DNA from: Tamarix chinensis
Lineage: Eukaryota > Streptophyta > Magnoliopsida > Caryophyllales > Tamaricaceae
Length of the DNA: 64,000 nt
Direction: 5' to 3'
Assembly: GCA_030549775.1 (NCBI GenBank)
Contig: CM060174.1
Span: 14,130,128-14,194,127 of the forward strand
The notes below the pieces were generated by a model. The model was given only the letters and a program-made list of their open reading frames with translations. It was not told the origin of the DNA and ran no database searches. The position numbers and the translations under genes are program-made. Below, one piece after another: positions 34,575-46,037 of the stretch (its first letter is position 1; each line of letters begins with the position of its first letter).

Positions 34575-36119
34575 CTAAGGCTAAAAGAGAAAAATACAAT
34601 TTATGAGAAACTCAAACATATTTAAAATAGAGTAGCGTAATAAACAATTTACAAGAATAAAATCCACTAGTGATGGTTACAAAACAACAAATACATTGAA
34701 ACAAGAATTTCAAAGAGAAAGAGGAAAACCATAGAAATTTCCGGATAGTTCCTTACACTCTTTCCTAAGAGCCCACTTGAATAGCACCAGAAAATGACCT
34801 ACAAAGGACACTGCCCATTGAATAAGCAGGGACCTCATGAATGAAACCCTTCAGTACTATGGTACTGAATAACCCTTTAAAACACAATTAACAACAGACC
34901 CACAATGCAACACATGATACAACACTACATACATACATAATGAACGGTAGACACTTAATATTCACATTCATACATTCACATACTTAACAAGTCAATCAGA
35001 TATGAATAGGTCATAATGAACAATCAATACTTTTAGGGCCTTAAGCCATTAGTCCATCATTAATCAATCATATCGGATTATAAATATCCATGTGAGTGTG
35101 AGAACCCCACTATTATAGCTGGTAGACTGGAATACATATAGGGCAGAACGCTCCTGACCACTATTATTGCCAGTGGATCGGTCTCCATGGCAGAACGCTC
35201 CTGGCCATAATTATTGGCCAGTGGACCGGTCTGGCCCCGACTCGCATGGTGTTCCACTATAAGTGATTAGTATTTTTCCATAATTTATTCACAACCAAAT
35301 CAAATTTATTGAACTCGGGACCCCCACTACTATAGCCGGTGGATCGGAATACAAATATACATCATCCAGGGTAACACTCATGGGCCACTATTATATCCGG
35401 TGGATCGGTACTCATAATATAATTCAACTAGGTCGGTTTCATTAGTCTTTCACTTTCACGCTTAGTGTTCTCCCTTTTTAATCATCACAACAATTCCATT
35501 TATTTGCCTCGATAAAGAGATCAAGATCCCGGGATACAAAGGTACACAGGTTGCACTGGTGCATATGAGCTACTCAGTACCCTTCAATTATCAACCCAGG
35601 GATGCAAAGGTACCCTGGTTGTACTGGTGCATAAAGCTAACGCAGTACCCTACCGACAAGGACACCTAATCCATAAGTATGCATACCCCCTAAATAGGTC
35701 CATAGAGCTAGATAGAGTAAGATATAAGGCTTGGTTGGGGCACAAAGGCGCACCAGCAAATACCAGAATAATCGTGGGCTAAACTACGTCTTTAGAGTAG
35801 CAATCCCTAAAGAGCCACCATTCCCGATCTCATGGTCTTTCACTTTAAGCATTAGTGTCTTAATTAAGGCGATCACAAAAAGCATAACAATCAGATACTT
35901 ATTCACTTTCAATCTTTCTGGTATTGTTGGATATTTCTTATTCAAACAATTATCCAAGGTAACACAGAGGTATCATTAAGGCCATCATAATCTCATCCAA
36001 TTCCGATTTAGGATCCGTTCTCGTGATACTTACTGATTGTTAAATACTATTATCTTACTATTCAGATTTATTTGAGTCATATTATGAAATTCTGCTATCA
36101 CAACGACATGTTAGATACA

Positions 36120-36800
36120 AATTACTTATTTGCCCCTTACTTATATAATTACTAAGTCATCAATTCCTTACTTGACAAATTACCATATTACCCTTCTTAT
36201 TGCATAATTACCAAATTACCCCTTACTCGATTTTGGTTACTAAGTTATCTCCCACTATTATTAGGTCACCAACTACCCTTTATAATTATAACACTTAACA
36301 TATTTTCCATTTGGTTGATTAGATTACCAATTTGCCCTTTTCCTTTATTATCATTAACAAATTACCCTTTAGTTGGTCAAATTACCAAGTTATCCTTCTT
36401 CATTATTATAATTACCAAATTACCCTTTAGTTGGTTAAATTATTAAATTACCCTTCTCTATTATCATAATTACCAAACTACCCTTCTCCATTATCAAAAT
36501 TACCAAATTACCCTTTAGTTGGTTAAATTACCAAATTGCCCTTCTATATTATCATAATTACCATTTTACCCTTTAATTGGTTAAATTACCAAATTACCCT
36601 TCTCCATTATTATAATTACCAAACTACCATTCTCCATTATCAAAATTACCAAAGTACCCTTTAGTCAGTTAAATTACCAAATTGTCCTTCTCTATTATCA
36701 TAATTATTAAACTACCCTTCTCCATTATTAAAATTACCAAATTACCCTTTAGTTGGTTAAATGAACAAATTGCTCTTCTCTTCCAAATTTACCATAATAC
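36120..36800 (-). repeat. Minisatellite array, 29/58-bp
   Basis: Units alternate between a form with TAGTTGGTTAAATTACC and a form with CTCCATTATCATAATTACC, giving a 58-bp higher order built on the 29-bp unit. Confidence 0.7.
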
Positions 36801-37486
36801 CCCTTTTACTTACAAATTACCATTTTGCCCCTTATTACACCACTTATATTAAATTATTATCACTACATAAAATATTGATATTAATACCCCATTCTCATCA
36901 TCCAACTCCACCAACTATTATATTTTAATATAATACTCATTAGCACCCACACATATTAGGCCACATTCTTGCACAAGACATATTACTAAAATGCCCCTAG
37001 GGCTCACAATAATATTATTCATGCATTAATATTCACAATAGCATAATACAACATGGATAAGCACTTAACATTTTCATTAATAACAAAGCTCTCTCCTTAA
37101 GTAATATTTCCACACATAGCATATAAATGCTCATGCTTTCCTTTTTATCAATCAATGTAAGCAACTACATATAATATATCAAACAATATATATCATGCAA
37201 AGTAACATATTAAATCCTAATGTACTAGCATACGTTTATTCATGCGTTTAATTGTGGTTTAACGATTACCTTAATTCCCATAAAAATAAACCCTACCGGT
37301 ATTCCAGTTAAAGATTCAAGCTTTGATTAGCAAAACTAATACCTAAAAATGATATCAATGTTTATCATATTAAAAATAAGAAAAACCAAAGCATAAGACT
37401 TTATAAAACATAGTTAATGAAATACTTAACTTAAATATTATTATACCTTAAAACTTTTAAACAAAACATACCAAGGCATGCAACAA

Positions 37487-38720
37487 CTCATACTACTCAT
37501 GCAGCATGAGCTGCATGCAAAGAAATGAGGGGGAGGGGCTCAAAATGGCAAGAAAGGGAGGAGGGAGTGGTGTTTTTGGGTTAGAGTTTTGGGGCTAGGA
37601 AAAGAGGCATGTGGGGGAGGATTTAGGACAAGGGAAAGGTGCAGGGGTGGAGAGGGGGTGTAGATGGTGGTCAGGGATGGGTTGACGACTGTGGCAGCAA
37701 GGCTGTGAAGGTGGCTGCCGAGATGGAGGGGGTTGAGAAGGAAGGAAAAGGGAGGAGAAAAATGAAGGGATGCAGGTGGTTGTTTCGGCTAAAGGGGGTG
37801 TGGGTGTGGGTGTGGTAGGGGAGGGGAGGTTGCAGGAAGTGATTTGGTGGCTTAGGTGGCAGTAGAGGCAGTGGAATGATAGCAAAAGGAGGAGGTGCAG
37901 GGTAGCTGCCGAGAAGGAAGAAAAAGAAGAGGGGAGGAAGAAGGGGTTGTAGGGTGACTCGAGGGGTGGTGTGGTGGTGTAGGGGTGAGGTAGAGGGTGG
38001 CAGGTGGCTAGTACGGCGGTGGCAGCGGCGAAACGGGGCGACGGAGCAAAAATAGGGAGGGAGATAAGAGGAGAAGAAAGGAAGAGAAAGAAGGTCGGGG
38101 AAGGGGATGGAAGGCTCGAAAATGGCATGACGAAGCAGGGAGGGAAGAAGAAAAAGAAGAGGAAGAGAAAGGAGGGGATAAGGGGCTCGGTAGGGTGGTA
38201 GGAGTATGGGAGTTGTAAGGATAAGGAAGGGAAAGGAGGGGAATGGCAGGGCATGGGTGAGGAGAGAGAGAGGTGGTGGGGCCAAGATGGGGCAGGAAAA
38301 ATAGCAAGAGAGAGAGAGATAGGGAAAGTAGTAGGGAGGAGGAGGGTTGCAGGTAGGGTGGCCGAAGATGGTAGAGGTGGTCGGGTGTAGCGTCGAAGAA
38401 AGGAAGAAGAAGAAAGAAATGAGGGGGAGGTTGCGTGCAGGCCGGCCAAATGGGAGAAGGACACGAGTCAGCCCGATCAGGGGAGAAGGAAGAAAGAAAA
38501 GGAGGGGTGCTGGGCTGGCCTGGCCGGGGAAAAAAGAAGAAGATGGGGCTGGGCTGGGTGACGCAAGCGAGAGAAGGAGAGGAAGAAGAAGAAGTGGGCT
38601 TGCGGCTAAGGTGCGAGGAAGGCAAGGTAGGCCGAGGTGCTGGAGACCTAAGGGAAGGAAAAAGGAAAAAGAAAGAAAGGAGAAAGAAAAGGAAAAAGGG
38701 GAAATGAGGAAATAAAATAA
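37487..38720 (-). other. Dyad and C/T-biased tract of LTR
   Basis: Imperfect dyad CTCATACT (37487-37494) / AGCATGAG (37503-37510) beside GCATGC, followed by about 1.2 kb of G/A-rich plus strand. Minus frames up to 289 codons stay open here; they are Pro/Ser/Leu-rich and without domain. Confidence 0.6.
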
Positions 38721-39029
38721 TTTAATTTATAAAATAATAAAATGTAATATTTTTGGGTAATAAATTTATTTAATAATTTAATTTAATATAATTAAGTTTA
38801 TGGGTTTAAAAAGGATAATTTTAGTAAAATAATGGTTTGGAAAATTATTTAAATAAAAAGAGTATGATAAAATAAAAAAATATTTATTTTAATTTATTAA
38901 ATATTTATATCCAATTTTGTGTACCAAAAAATCTATAAAATAATTAAATTAAATAGTTTTAAAAGCTAATTTATCCCAAATAAAATTTATTTATTAAATT
39001 ATAGGCTTTTAAAATTTTGGAAGATTACA

Positions 39030-39822
39030 CCTTACAACTTATATCGCTTCCCATCTAGTAAAAAATGATAAACACATTACTCTAATTAGCTTGCACTATA
39101 TTTAGAGAAGCTAACCATTTAATACCCAACACTAACTCTACAACTCTAATGGGGAAGGGGTTGAAATCATGGGAAATGCTTATTTATGGGCATTGGAGTG
39201 ATATGCCTCGGCATACATGTGTGCATGACATGATATCTCCATTTGCAGTATGGACACCAAAAGTAGTCTTCTTCTCCATCGGAATACCTATAGTTTGTAA
39301 AAAAAGGCCAACATTAATAAAATTATGTGTTGAGCCACTATCCACCAAGACAAGCATACTTTAGCTAAAGAGACAGCTCCGAAGCTTCATGGTAGTATCT
39401 TCATATTTCCATAGGTAGACATGTTAGGAGATTTTAGCATGATTTGTTGGGTTGCTAGCCTCTACACTATTAATAGTAGACAAATTATTGTTATTATCTT
39501 AATCTTCTATAATTCCCATGAGAGATAAAGACAAAGTCTTACATTGATGACCAGGTCCAAATTTCTCACTTCATCTAAAACACAAATGCTTGGTTAATCA
39601 ATTTTTCCATTCAACATCTAGCAGACAATTGATTATGGGAAATTGCGAATTAAAGTCCAGTGTGATGTTTTCAGAAAAGGGCCTACTAGAATTTGGCCAA
39701 TTCAATCCTTTGGGAATACATGTCTTACCCAAATTTTCTTTATATTCCAGCGTAAGACTCATGGCCTTATATACTGACCCAGGCTTGTGAATTCGCACAT
39801 CAACTTTAAAATTCCCCTTCAA
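39030..39822 (-). pseudogene. Gag zinc knuckle and aspartic protease remnant of old gypsy element
   Basis: On the minus strand, 39598-39822 is open and looks like the gag segment before the zinc knuckle (PGSVYKAMSLTLEYKEN). At 39584-39540 follows CFR-x-SEKFGPGHQCK, a CCHC-like knuckle whose second cysteine codon is a stop (TGA). At 39345-39312 comes VDSGSTHNFIN, the protease active-site motif, followed by a VHTANGD flap-like stretch and an LGIKWL stretch. The order gag-protease-(LTR)-RT-RNase H-(LTR)-integrase shows that one element spans 39822 down to 21735. The plus-strand gypsy at 39823 cuts its gag. Confidence 0.8.
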
Positions 39823-40363
39823 TCTACTAGTTTTCCCTTTTATTGTAATATATGTTTTCTAAGTCCTAATTATTAATTTGTAAACCTAATGTTACAGCTA
39901 GTGCATGGGAAATGGATGATGGGAGGCTCTATACAACAGTTCCCATGCTAATTTTTTGATTCCTACCATAGTAAGCATGTATTATAGTAGAGTTTGGTTA
40001 AGTTGAACCCTTGTAGTTACCTAAGGGTTGGTTGTAATTTTCTCAACTTCTTACACTCTTATATAGGTGTAAAGAGGAATGAAAGAGGTAGCCTTTGAGT
40101 ATTCTGTGGACCTCCAAGTCATGTGTTTTCATTTCAACCAACCTAGTACATGGTTTTTTGAGTTTTACAAAAATCTTACAATCTTTATCTTAAGAGTTGT
40201 TACCTTAAGTGGTGATTGTAAGTATTTGATTTCAAGGGTTACTTGAATATCAAATCATTTTCCTATCTCATCCTCCCTTCTATTTTCTATTTTGTTGGAG
40301 CTCAACCTAAGTTCCGTCACCAACTCTTAACAAGACCCAATTTGTTTAGCATTTTATGCATCA
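39823..40363 (+). repeat. 5' LTR of the plus-strand gypsy element
   Basis: Starts TCTACTAGTTTTCC (3' LTR: TGTACTAGTTTTCC) and ends TTTTATGCATCA just before the primer-binding site. Similar along its whole length to 45496-46037. A weak TATA-like CTTATATAGG lies near 40058. The open frame starting MNIKSFSYLI at 40243 has a counterpart in the 3' LTR and is not a gene. Confidence 0.85.
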
Positions 40364-40366
40364 AAT

Positions 40367-40378
40367 TGGTGTCAAAGC
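40367..40378 (+). other. Primer-binding site (initiator tRNA-Met type)
   Basis: TGGTGTCAAAGC, three bases after the 5' LTR, matches the TGGTATCAGAGC complementary to initiator tRNA-Met at 10 of 12 positions. This marks the start of minus-strand synthesis in the original element. Confidence 0.75.
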
Positions 40379-40853
40379 TCAAGGTTGATAAAGTTGGGTA
40401 TTTTGTTTTCTCTCATTTTTTTACACATTATACCACCATTTTCAACCCCATTTTCGAACCATTACCACCATTTTCCAACCTCAATTTTGACCCTATTCCA
40501 TCCCTATTTTCAGCCACCCTACCATGACTTTAACCACCATCAAAACCAAAAAAAATTGACCATAACCACCTTAGCATCAAGCACCACCATTTTTCTTCCC
40601 ATTTTTTGCCACCTTTTCATCTAACCCTACCGCCATGCAAACCACCATCCCCCACCTTACTCCATTCAAACCTTTCTTACCCTCCCACATCCTATTCAAA
40701 CCAAACATGACAAAAAAATCCCCCCATTAGACCCTTACCCCACATTTGCACATTTGTTTTCACTTCTTTATTTCTAAACCACCATAGAGAATCAACAAGC
40801 TCTTAAAGGTTTGAGTCTTGAAGAAGTACACAACTTGAGAAGATATGGGGCTG
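40379..40853 (+). other. 5' leader of the gypsy element
   Basis: Between primer-binding site and gag; rich in ACCACCATTTTC-like words. No conserved protein is visible; open frames here are short. Confidence 0.5.
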
Positions 40854-41770
40854 CAAGAAGACATGAGGAGAGTGCTAGGCATTTTGGAATCACTTGCCCC
40901 GTATAATATCATTCTTCACTAAAGATGAGTCCCATCATTTCATGTGGAAAGAGGAATCAAACCTAGAGGAAGAAGCTAGTAATTTTAGCTCTTCTTCTAG
41001 TGAGTCTCCTAGGTTCCAAGGGAGGATAAGACATGTTAGAAGGGAGTCTTCTCTTGATATCAAAATAGATATTCTGTAGTTTGACAGGTCACATAATTTG
41101 GAAGACTTTTTGGATTGAGAGTTGAGGTGTAATAGGATGTTTGAGGCCAAATATTATGATAACGAGAAGTCTTTCAAGGTAGAAATCCTTAAGCTAAAAG
41201 GTCATGCTTCCTTGTGGTGGAAAAACTTGGTACGCAAGAAGGAGAAAAAAAGGAAAGTCCAAGGTGAGGAGATGGAAAAAAATGAAAAAATTAATGAGGG
41301 AGAGGTTTTTACTACCTTCTTACACCCAATACCTTTACAATAAAATGTCTTATTTGAGACAAGAGTCTACGAGTGTAGAAGAGTATATTAGGGAGTTTGA
41401 AAAGATCATTATGAGGCTTGGTTTGGAGGATGTGTAGGAGCATACAATATCATGATTCTTAGGAGGTTTAAGAAGTGACATTGCTAGAAAGGTGGAGCTT
41501 TACAAATATTATAACCTAGATGAATTATTTCATCTTGCCATTAAGGTGGAGAGGATTAAAAAATAAAAGAGTGGTCAAAAGTTTGGCATGGCGAATCCAA
41601 ACCAAAACCCTCAAAGGGAGACATCTAAGCCATCTTCTATACCCAAAACATTTGATGTTAAGGGTAAGGGAAGGATCAAAATAGGTGAGACAAGTCAGAG
41701 CAAGGAGTGAGGTGTTTTAGGTGTCAGGGGATTGGGCATTATCAAAATGAATATCCAAACAAAAGGGTGA
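40854..41770 (+). pseudogene. gag remnant of plus-strand gypsy
   Basis: With several stops, the frames read an acidic Ser-rich start, then the capsid-like gag core: FDRSHNLEDFLD, GHASLWWKNL (41190-41230), QESTSVEEYIREFEK (41360-41405). The nucleocapsid knuckle CFRCQGIGHYQNEYP follows at 41711-41758, a C-x2-C-x4-H-x4-C pattern with the last cysteine changed to tyrosine. Gag packages the element RNA in intact relatives. Stops interrupt the core around 41080 and 41117, and the frame shifts near 41235. Confidence 0.8.
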
Positions 41771-41832
41771 TGACTTTGCTTAACGTATAGGAGGTGCCAT
41801 TGGAGAGGAAAGAATAAGGGGAGTACTCGGCC

Positions 41833-43790
41833 ATGGAGGAGGAGACTGAGTTTGATGAAGCCCCATCAAATGTTAGAGAGGAATTGATGATGAAGAGGGT
41901 GTTGCATGCAAAAGAAGTCTTAGATGATGAGTCCCAAAGGAAAAACATATTTCATACTAAGTGCACAATACTTGGTAAAATATGTTCCCTTGTTGTTGAT
42001 GAGGGTATTTGTGCAAATTTGGCTTCTTGTACTCTTGTAGAGAAGCTTAATTTGCCCACTACTACACATACTGAGCCATATAAGGTTAAATGACTTAATG
42101 ATGGCTCGATAGTTGAGGTCCCTAAACAAGTTGTTGTTCCATTTTTTATAGGGAAGACTTATCAAGATATTTTTTTTTGTGATGCAGTTCCTATGGATGC
42201 ATGTCATTTTTTGTTAGGTAGGCCTTGGTAATCTGATAGGCATTTCAAACATAATGGTAGAAAGAACACTTATAGCTTGAAGTATACCAACAAAAATATT
42301 GTATTCACATCCCTTAGTATTCGATGATCAATTTTTAAGGAGGATCTAAAATGTAAAAAGACTATGTTCATAGATGGGAAGGGGCTAGACAAGGTCATAG
42401 GGAAAGGGAAAACCATGTATTTTTTGTTAATGCTTGAAAATAATGAGAATGGTAGCCCACTTAACCTAAGGGTCAAAACCTTGCTAGGTGAGTTTGGGGA
42501 TGTCTTCCCAAATGAACTACCTAGTGAGTTACCTCCTATAAGAGGCATAAAGCACCAAATTGTTTTTCTTCCTGATGTTAATTTCCCTAACAAACCGGCC
42601 TATAGGTGTAACCCTAAAGAGGCCATGGAGTTGCAATGACAAATTGAAGAATTGTTGCAAAAGGGTTAGATTTGGGAATCACTCAGTCCATGTGTAGTAC
42701 CGACCCTTTTGATACCAAAGAAGGATGGCTCAATGAGGATGTGTGTTGATAGTAAAGCCATCAACATCATTACTATCAAGTATAGGTATCTCATACCTAG
42801 GCTTGATGACGTGTAGGATTATTTACATTGGGCAAGTGTTTTCTCCAAAATTGACTTGAGAAGTGATTATTGTCAAATTAGGATGAAGAAAGGAGACAAA
42901 TGGAAGACCGCTTTCAAGACCAAGGGAGGCCTATATGAGTGGGTGTTCATGCCATTTGGGTTTTCCAACACACCAAGCACCTTCATGAGGCTCGTGGATG
43001 AAGTCTTAAGACCCTTCATTTCTAAATTTGTAGTTGTGTACTTTGATGACATTTTTGTATTCTCCTCTAGCAGTGATGATCATGTAAGGCACTTAAAGCT
43101 TTTATTTTTAGCTCTTAGAAGAAACAATTTGTACAGTAAATTTGTGTCAAAAGTCACCTTTCTAGGATTTTTTTATCCAAAGATGGTATTTCCATGGATG
43201 AGTCAAATATGGAGGCAATAAGAATGTCGCCTACACCCAAATTCCATTACTGATGTTAGATCTTGTCATGGACTTGCCTCTTTCTATAGGTAGTTTACAA
43301 AGTATTTAGAATATTTATAGCACTTATCACAGAGTGTCTCAAAAAGGGTGAATTTAAATGGACCAAACAAGTATAAGAAGTCTTTGAAGTCATCAAGGGT
43401 CAGTTGAGTGAAGGCCCAAGTACTACGATTGCCCAATTTTGACAAAGTGTTTGAAATTAAGTGTGATACAAGCGGAGTAGGCATTGGAACAGTTCTACTA
43501 CAAGAAGGAAAGATAATAGCATTCTTTAGTAAAAAGCTCAATGGCTCAAGATCCAATTACGACACCTGTGATAAGGAATTCTATGCTATTGTTAGGGCTT
43601 TAGATCATTGGTCTACCTTAGACTATCACAATTTGTATTGCATACTGATCATGAGTCCCTAAAATATATAAATGGGTAACATAAGCTCAACCCTAGGTAT
43701 ACTAGGTGGATAGAGTTTTTACAATCCTTCTCATTTGTAGCAAAGTATAAGAGTGGCAAAACTAATGTTATAGCATATGCCCTCTGTAGG
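41833..43790 (+). pseudogene. Protease-RT-RNase H remnant of plus-strand gypsy
   Basis: Protease: CTILGKICSLVVDEGICANL at 41965-42024 keeps the catalytic-site aspartate, with the following DSG-like residues altered, and ends at HFLLGRPW (42207-42230). [20 protein letters not shown] (42713-42766), FSKIDLRSDYCQIRM (42841-42885), FKTKGGLYEWVFMPFG, and the catalytic YFDD at 43039-43050. RNase [21 protein letters not shown] (43456-43515) and the [15 protein letters not shown] stretch. Stops occur at 42091, 42229, 42637, 42667 and 42814, several at positions where the family has Trp, Gln or Arg. No functional protein can come from it. Confidence 0.88.
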
Positions 43791-43959
43791 AGATATTATA
43801 TATTGTCATTACTTGAAGTAGGAGTCCTAAGATATTATATGTTGTCTACAATGAAGATGAATACTTTTCAAGCTACTTTGAAGATTAAGTCAAGGCTTGA
43901 AGTCCCTACCTAATTCAAGATGGATTCCTTTTCAAGAATAACAAGTTGGGCATTCCCAG

Positions 43960-45060
43960 AAGTTCTATCAGAGAGATGTTGATCTGAAAAGTGCATAGAG
44001 GAGGACTAGATGGACATTTTAGCATTAATAAGACTTGTGATGTACTACAAGAGCATTTCTATTAGCCTATAATGGTAGGGGATATACAATCAATTATGGA
44101 AAGGTACTCTACTTGCCAAAATTCCAAGAGTCACTTCCACCAAGGGCTTTATACTCATTTTCCTTATCCTATATCATCACTGGGATCATGTGAGTATGGA
44201 ATTCAAATTGGCATTACCTAAGACACAAAGGAAAAATGATGCCATTATGGTGGTGGTAGATCGGTTTTCTAAGATGGCACAATTTATCCTTTGTCACAAG
44301 ACGGATAATGCCTCTTACATAGCCATTCTATACTTTAATGAGATAGTTAGGTTACATAGTATTCTTAAATCAAGTGTCACTTATCAGGATACCAAGTTTC
44401 TTAGCTACTTCCAAACAGCGTTGTGGAGGTTGGTCGGTACTAAAATTCTCTTTAGAACCACCTATAAGCCCCAAATAGATGGTCAAATAGAATTCATTAA
44501 CCGTACCATCACTATGCTTTTGAGGAGTTTGGTTCGCAAATCCTTAAGAGATTGGGACATCAAACTTAGTTACGCAAAGTTTGCTTATAACCAGTCCCCC
44601 ACTTATGCCACTTGTTGTTCCCCTTTTGAAGTGGTTTATGGAGTGAATCCCTCTACCCTCATTGATCTCATTCCTCTCCCCATTGAAGCACAAGTCATTT
44701 TTGAAGCAATTAATAGGGATTACGAATTTAATAAATTACATGAGCAAGTGAGATTTAGATTTGAGAAGGTCAATGAGATGAATAAAAAGAAAGCCAACAA
44801 GCATAAAAAAGATCAAATATTCAAGGCAAGAGATATAGTTTGGATTCACCTTATAAAGGAGAGATTCCCTTCTAGGAGGAAGAACAAATTAATACCGTGA
44901 AGTGATTGACCATTCAAAGTACTTGAGCAAGTTAGAAACAATGCATATATGCTGGAGCTTCCACCAGAACTAGGGGACATATCAACCACATTTAATGTGG
45001 GATATTTGCTTCCTTACTTACACAATGAGCCTTATGAAGATACAAGAGGTCGTTCTTGAG
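43960..45060 (+). pseudogene. Integrase remnant of plus-strand gypsy
   Basis: A degenerate H-H-C-C end (GGLDGHFSINKTCDVLQEHF, then STCQNSKSHFHQGLYTHFP) is followed by the 236-codon frame 44190-44900 with the core: VVVDRFSKMAQFILCHKTD, YQDTKFLSYFQTALW, PQIDGQIEFINRT and FAYNQSPTYAT. The first catalytic aspartate is glutamate (SMEF), and the SDRD motif is altered, so catalysis would be lost even without the frame breaks. After it comes a DISTTFNVGYLLPYL stretch typical of the gypsy integrase tail. Confidence 0.88.
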
Positions 45061-45495
45061 AGGGGGGAGGAAGATGCGGGAGCATCCCCTCATGTGATAA
45101 TAATCTATTCATAAATTGTTCTAAGTTAGGATAATCAAAAACTCTCCTTACTTGAACCAAAATATGAGCTAGATTATATGGAGCGATGCAAGCCATGAAA
45201 AACCAATTACAAGCCATAAACCCACCACCTTTTTTTGGCTTCATTATTGATTGAATATGGCTACAAAAATATGGCTTGAAAATATATGCAAGATTCAGCT
45301 AACATCCGGCAAAAATCAATACATGGAGCACATATTATTTGAAAATCCCAAGCATGCAACCACTTCTAAGTTTTGGTGTTTTCTAAAATCTTAATTAATT
45401 AAGTGGATTTAATTTCCTAAAGAGTAGCCAAAGCAACTAGCCAAATGGGGGTATTGGGGAAGGTTTATTTTTCCATCTAGTTAATGCATGAGTAA
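45061..45495 (+). other. Region between pol and 3' LTR
   Basis: Non-coding, with purine-rich AATGGGGGTATTGGGGAAGG at about 45445-45464, a possible polypurine tract, though about 30 bp from the LTR. Confidence 0.4.
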
Positions 45496-46037
45496 TGTAC
45501 TAGTTTTCCTTTTTTCTTGTAATTTATGTTTCCTAAGTCCTAATTATTAGCTTGTAAACCTAATGTAACAACTATTTTATGGGAAATGGATGATGGTAGG
45601 CTCAAAACATTGGCACTCATGTTGATTGTTTGAGCCCTACCATAGTTAGCATGCATTATAGTAGAGTCTGGTTAAGTTGAACCCTTATGGTTACCTAAAG
45701 GTTGGTTGTAATTTTCTTAACTTTTTACACTCTTATATGGGTGTAAAAAGGAATGAAAGAGGTAACCTTTGAGTATTCTGTAGACATAGGATTCATGTGT
45801 TTTCATTTCAACCAACCCGGTGCATGGTTTGTTGAGTTTTACAAAAGTATTGCAATCTTTATCTTAAGATTTATTACCTTAAGTGGTGATTGTAAATATT
45901 TGATTTCAAGGAGTACTTGAATATCAAACCATTTTCCCATCTCATCTCATCTTCTATTTTCTCTTTTGTTGGAGCTAAACCAAAGTTCCATCATCAACTC
46001 TTAGAAAACCCCAATTTGTTTAGAATTTTATGCATCG
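45496..46037 (+). repeat. 3' LTR of the plus-strand gypsy element
   Basis: Starts TGTACTAGTTTTCC and ends TTTTATGCATCG; pairs with 39823-40363. After it the sequence is unrelated to the internal region, as expected. Confidence 0.85.

Larger units (their letters stand above)
34430..39029 (-). mobile_element. Solo LTR, TSD CCTTG/CCTTA
   Basis: Left end TATAACACCCC, right end GGAAGATTACA, flanked by CCTTG (34425-34429) and CCTTA (39030-39034). Length 4,600 bp. Holds the stem-loop (34529-34574), motif cluster (35100-35420), minisatellite (36120-36800), dyad (37487-37510) and G/A-rich plus strand (37520-38720). It interrupts the minus-strand gypsy element between protease and RT: the protein frame on each side fits the family order. 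Confidence 0.85.
39823..46037 (+). mobile_element. Decayed full-length Ty3/gypsy retrotransposon
   Basis: Two direct LTRs (39823-40363 and 45496-46037) enclose a primer-binding site and gag, protease, RT, RNase H and integrase remnants in gypsy order. The LTRs show 6 differences in an 80-bp stretch (40031-40110 vs the match near 45709), all transitions, so the insertion is old. Left flank TTCAA has no equal on the right (TAGAG), so the right junction is probably altered. LTR and pol style differ from the long-LTR family. No chromodomain is seen after integrase. Confidence 0.88.

Noticed and set aside
37595..38625. Minus-strand frames of 289, 205 and 204 codons
   Set aside because: Three overlapping frames of the same low-complexity tract are open together, which shows a composition effect and not coding.
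40243..40527. 94-codon frame starting MNIKSFSYLI
   Set aside because: The same frame start recurs at 45917 in the other LTR of the element, so it is duplicated LTR sequence, and the two diverge after the LTR border.
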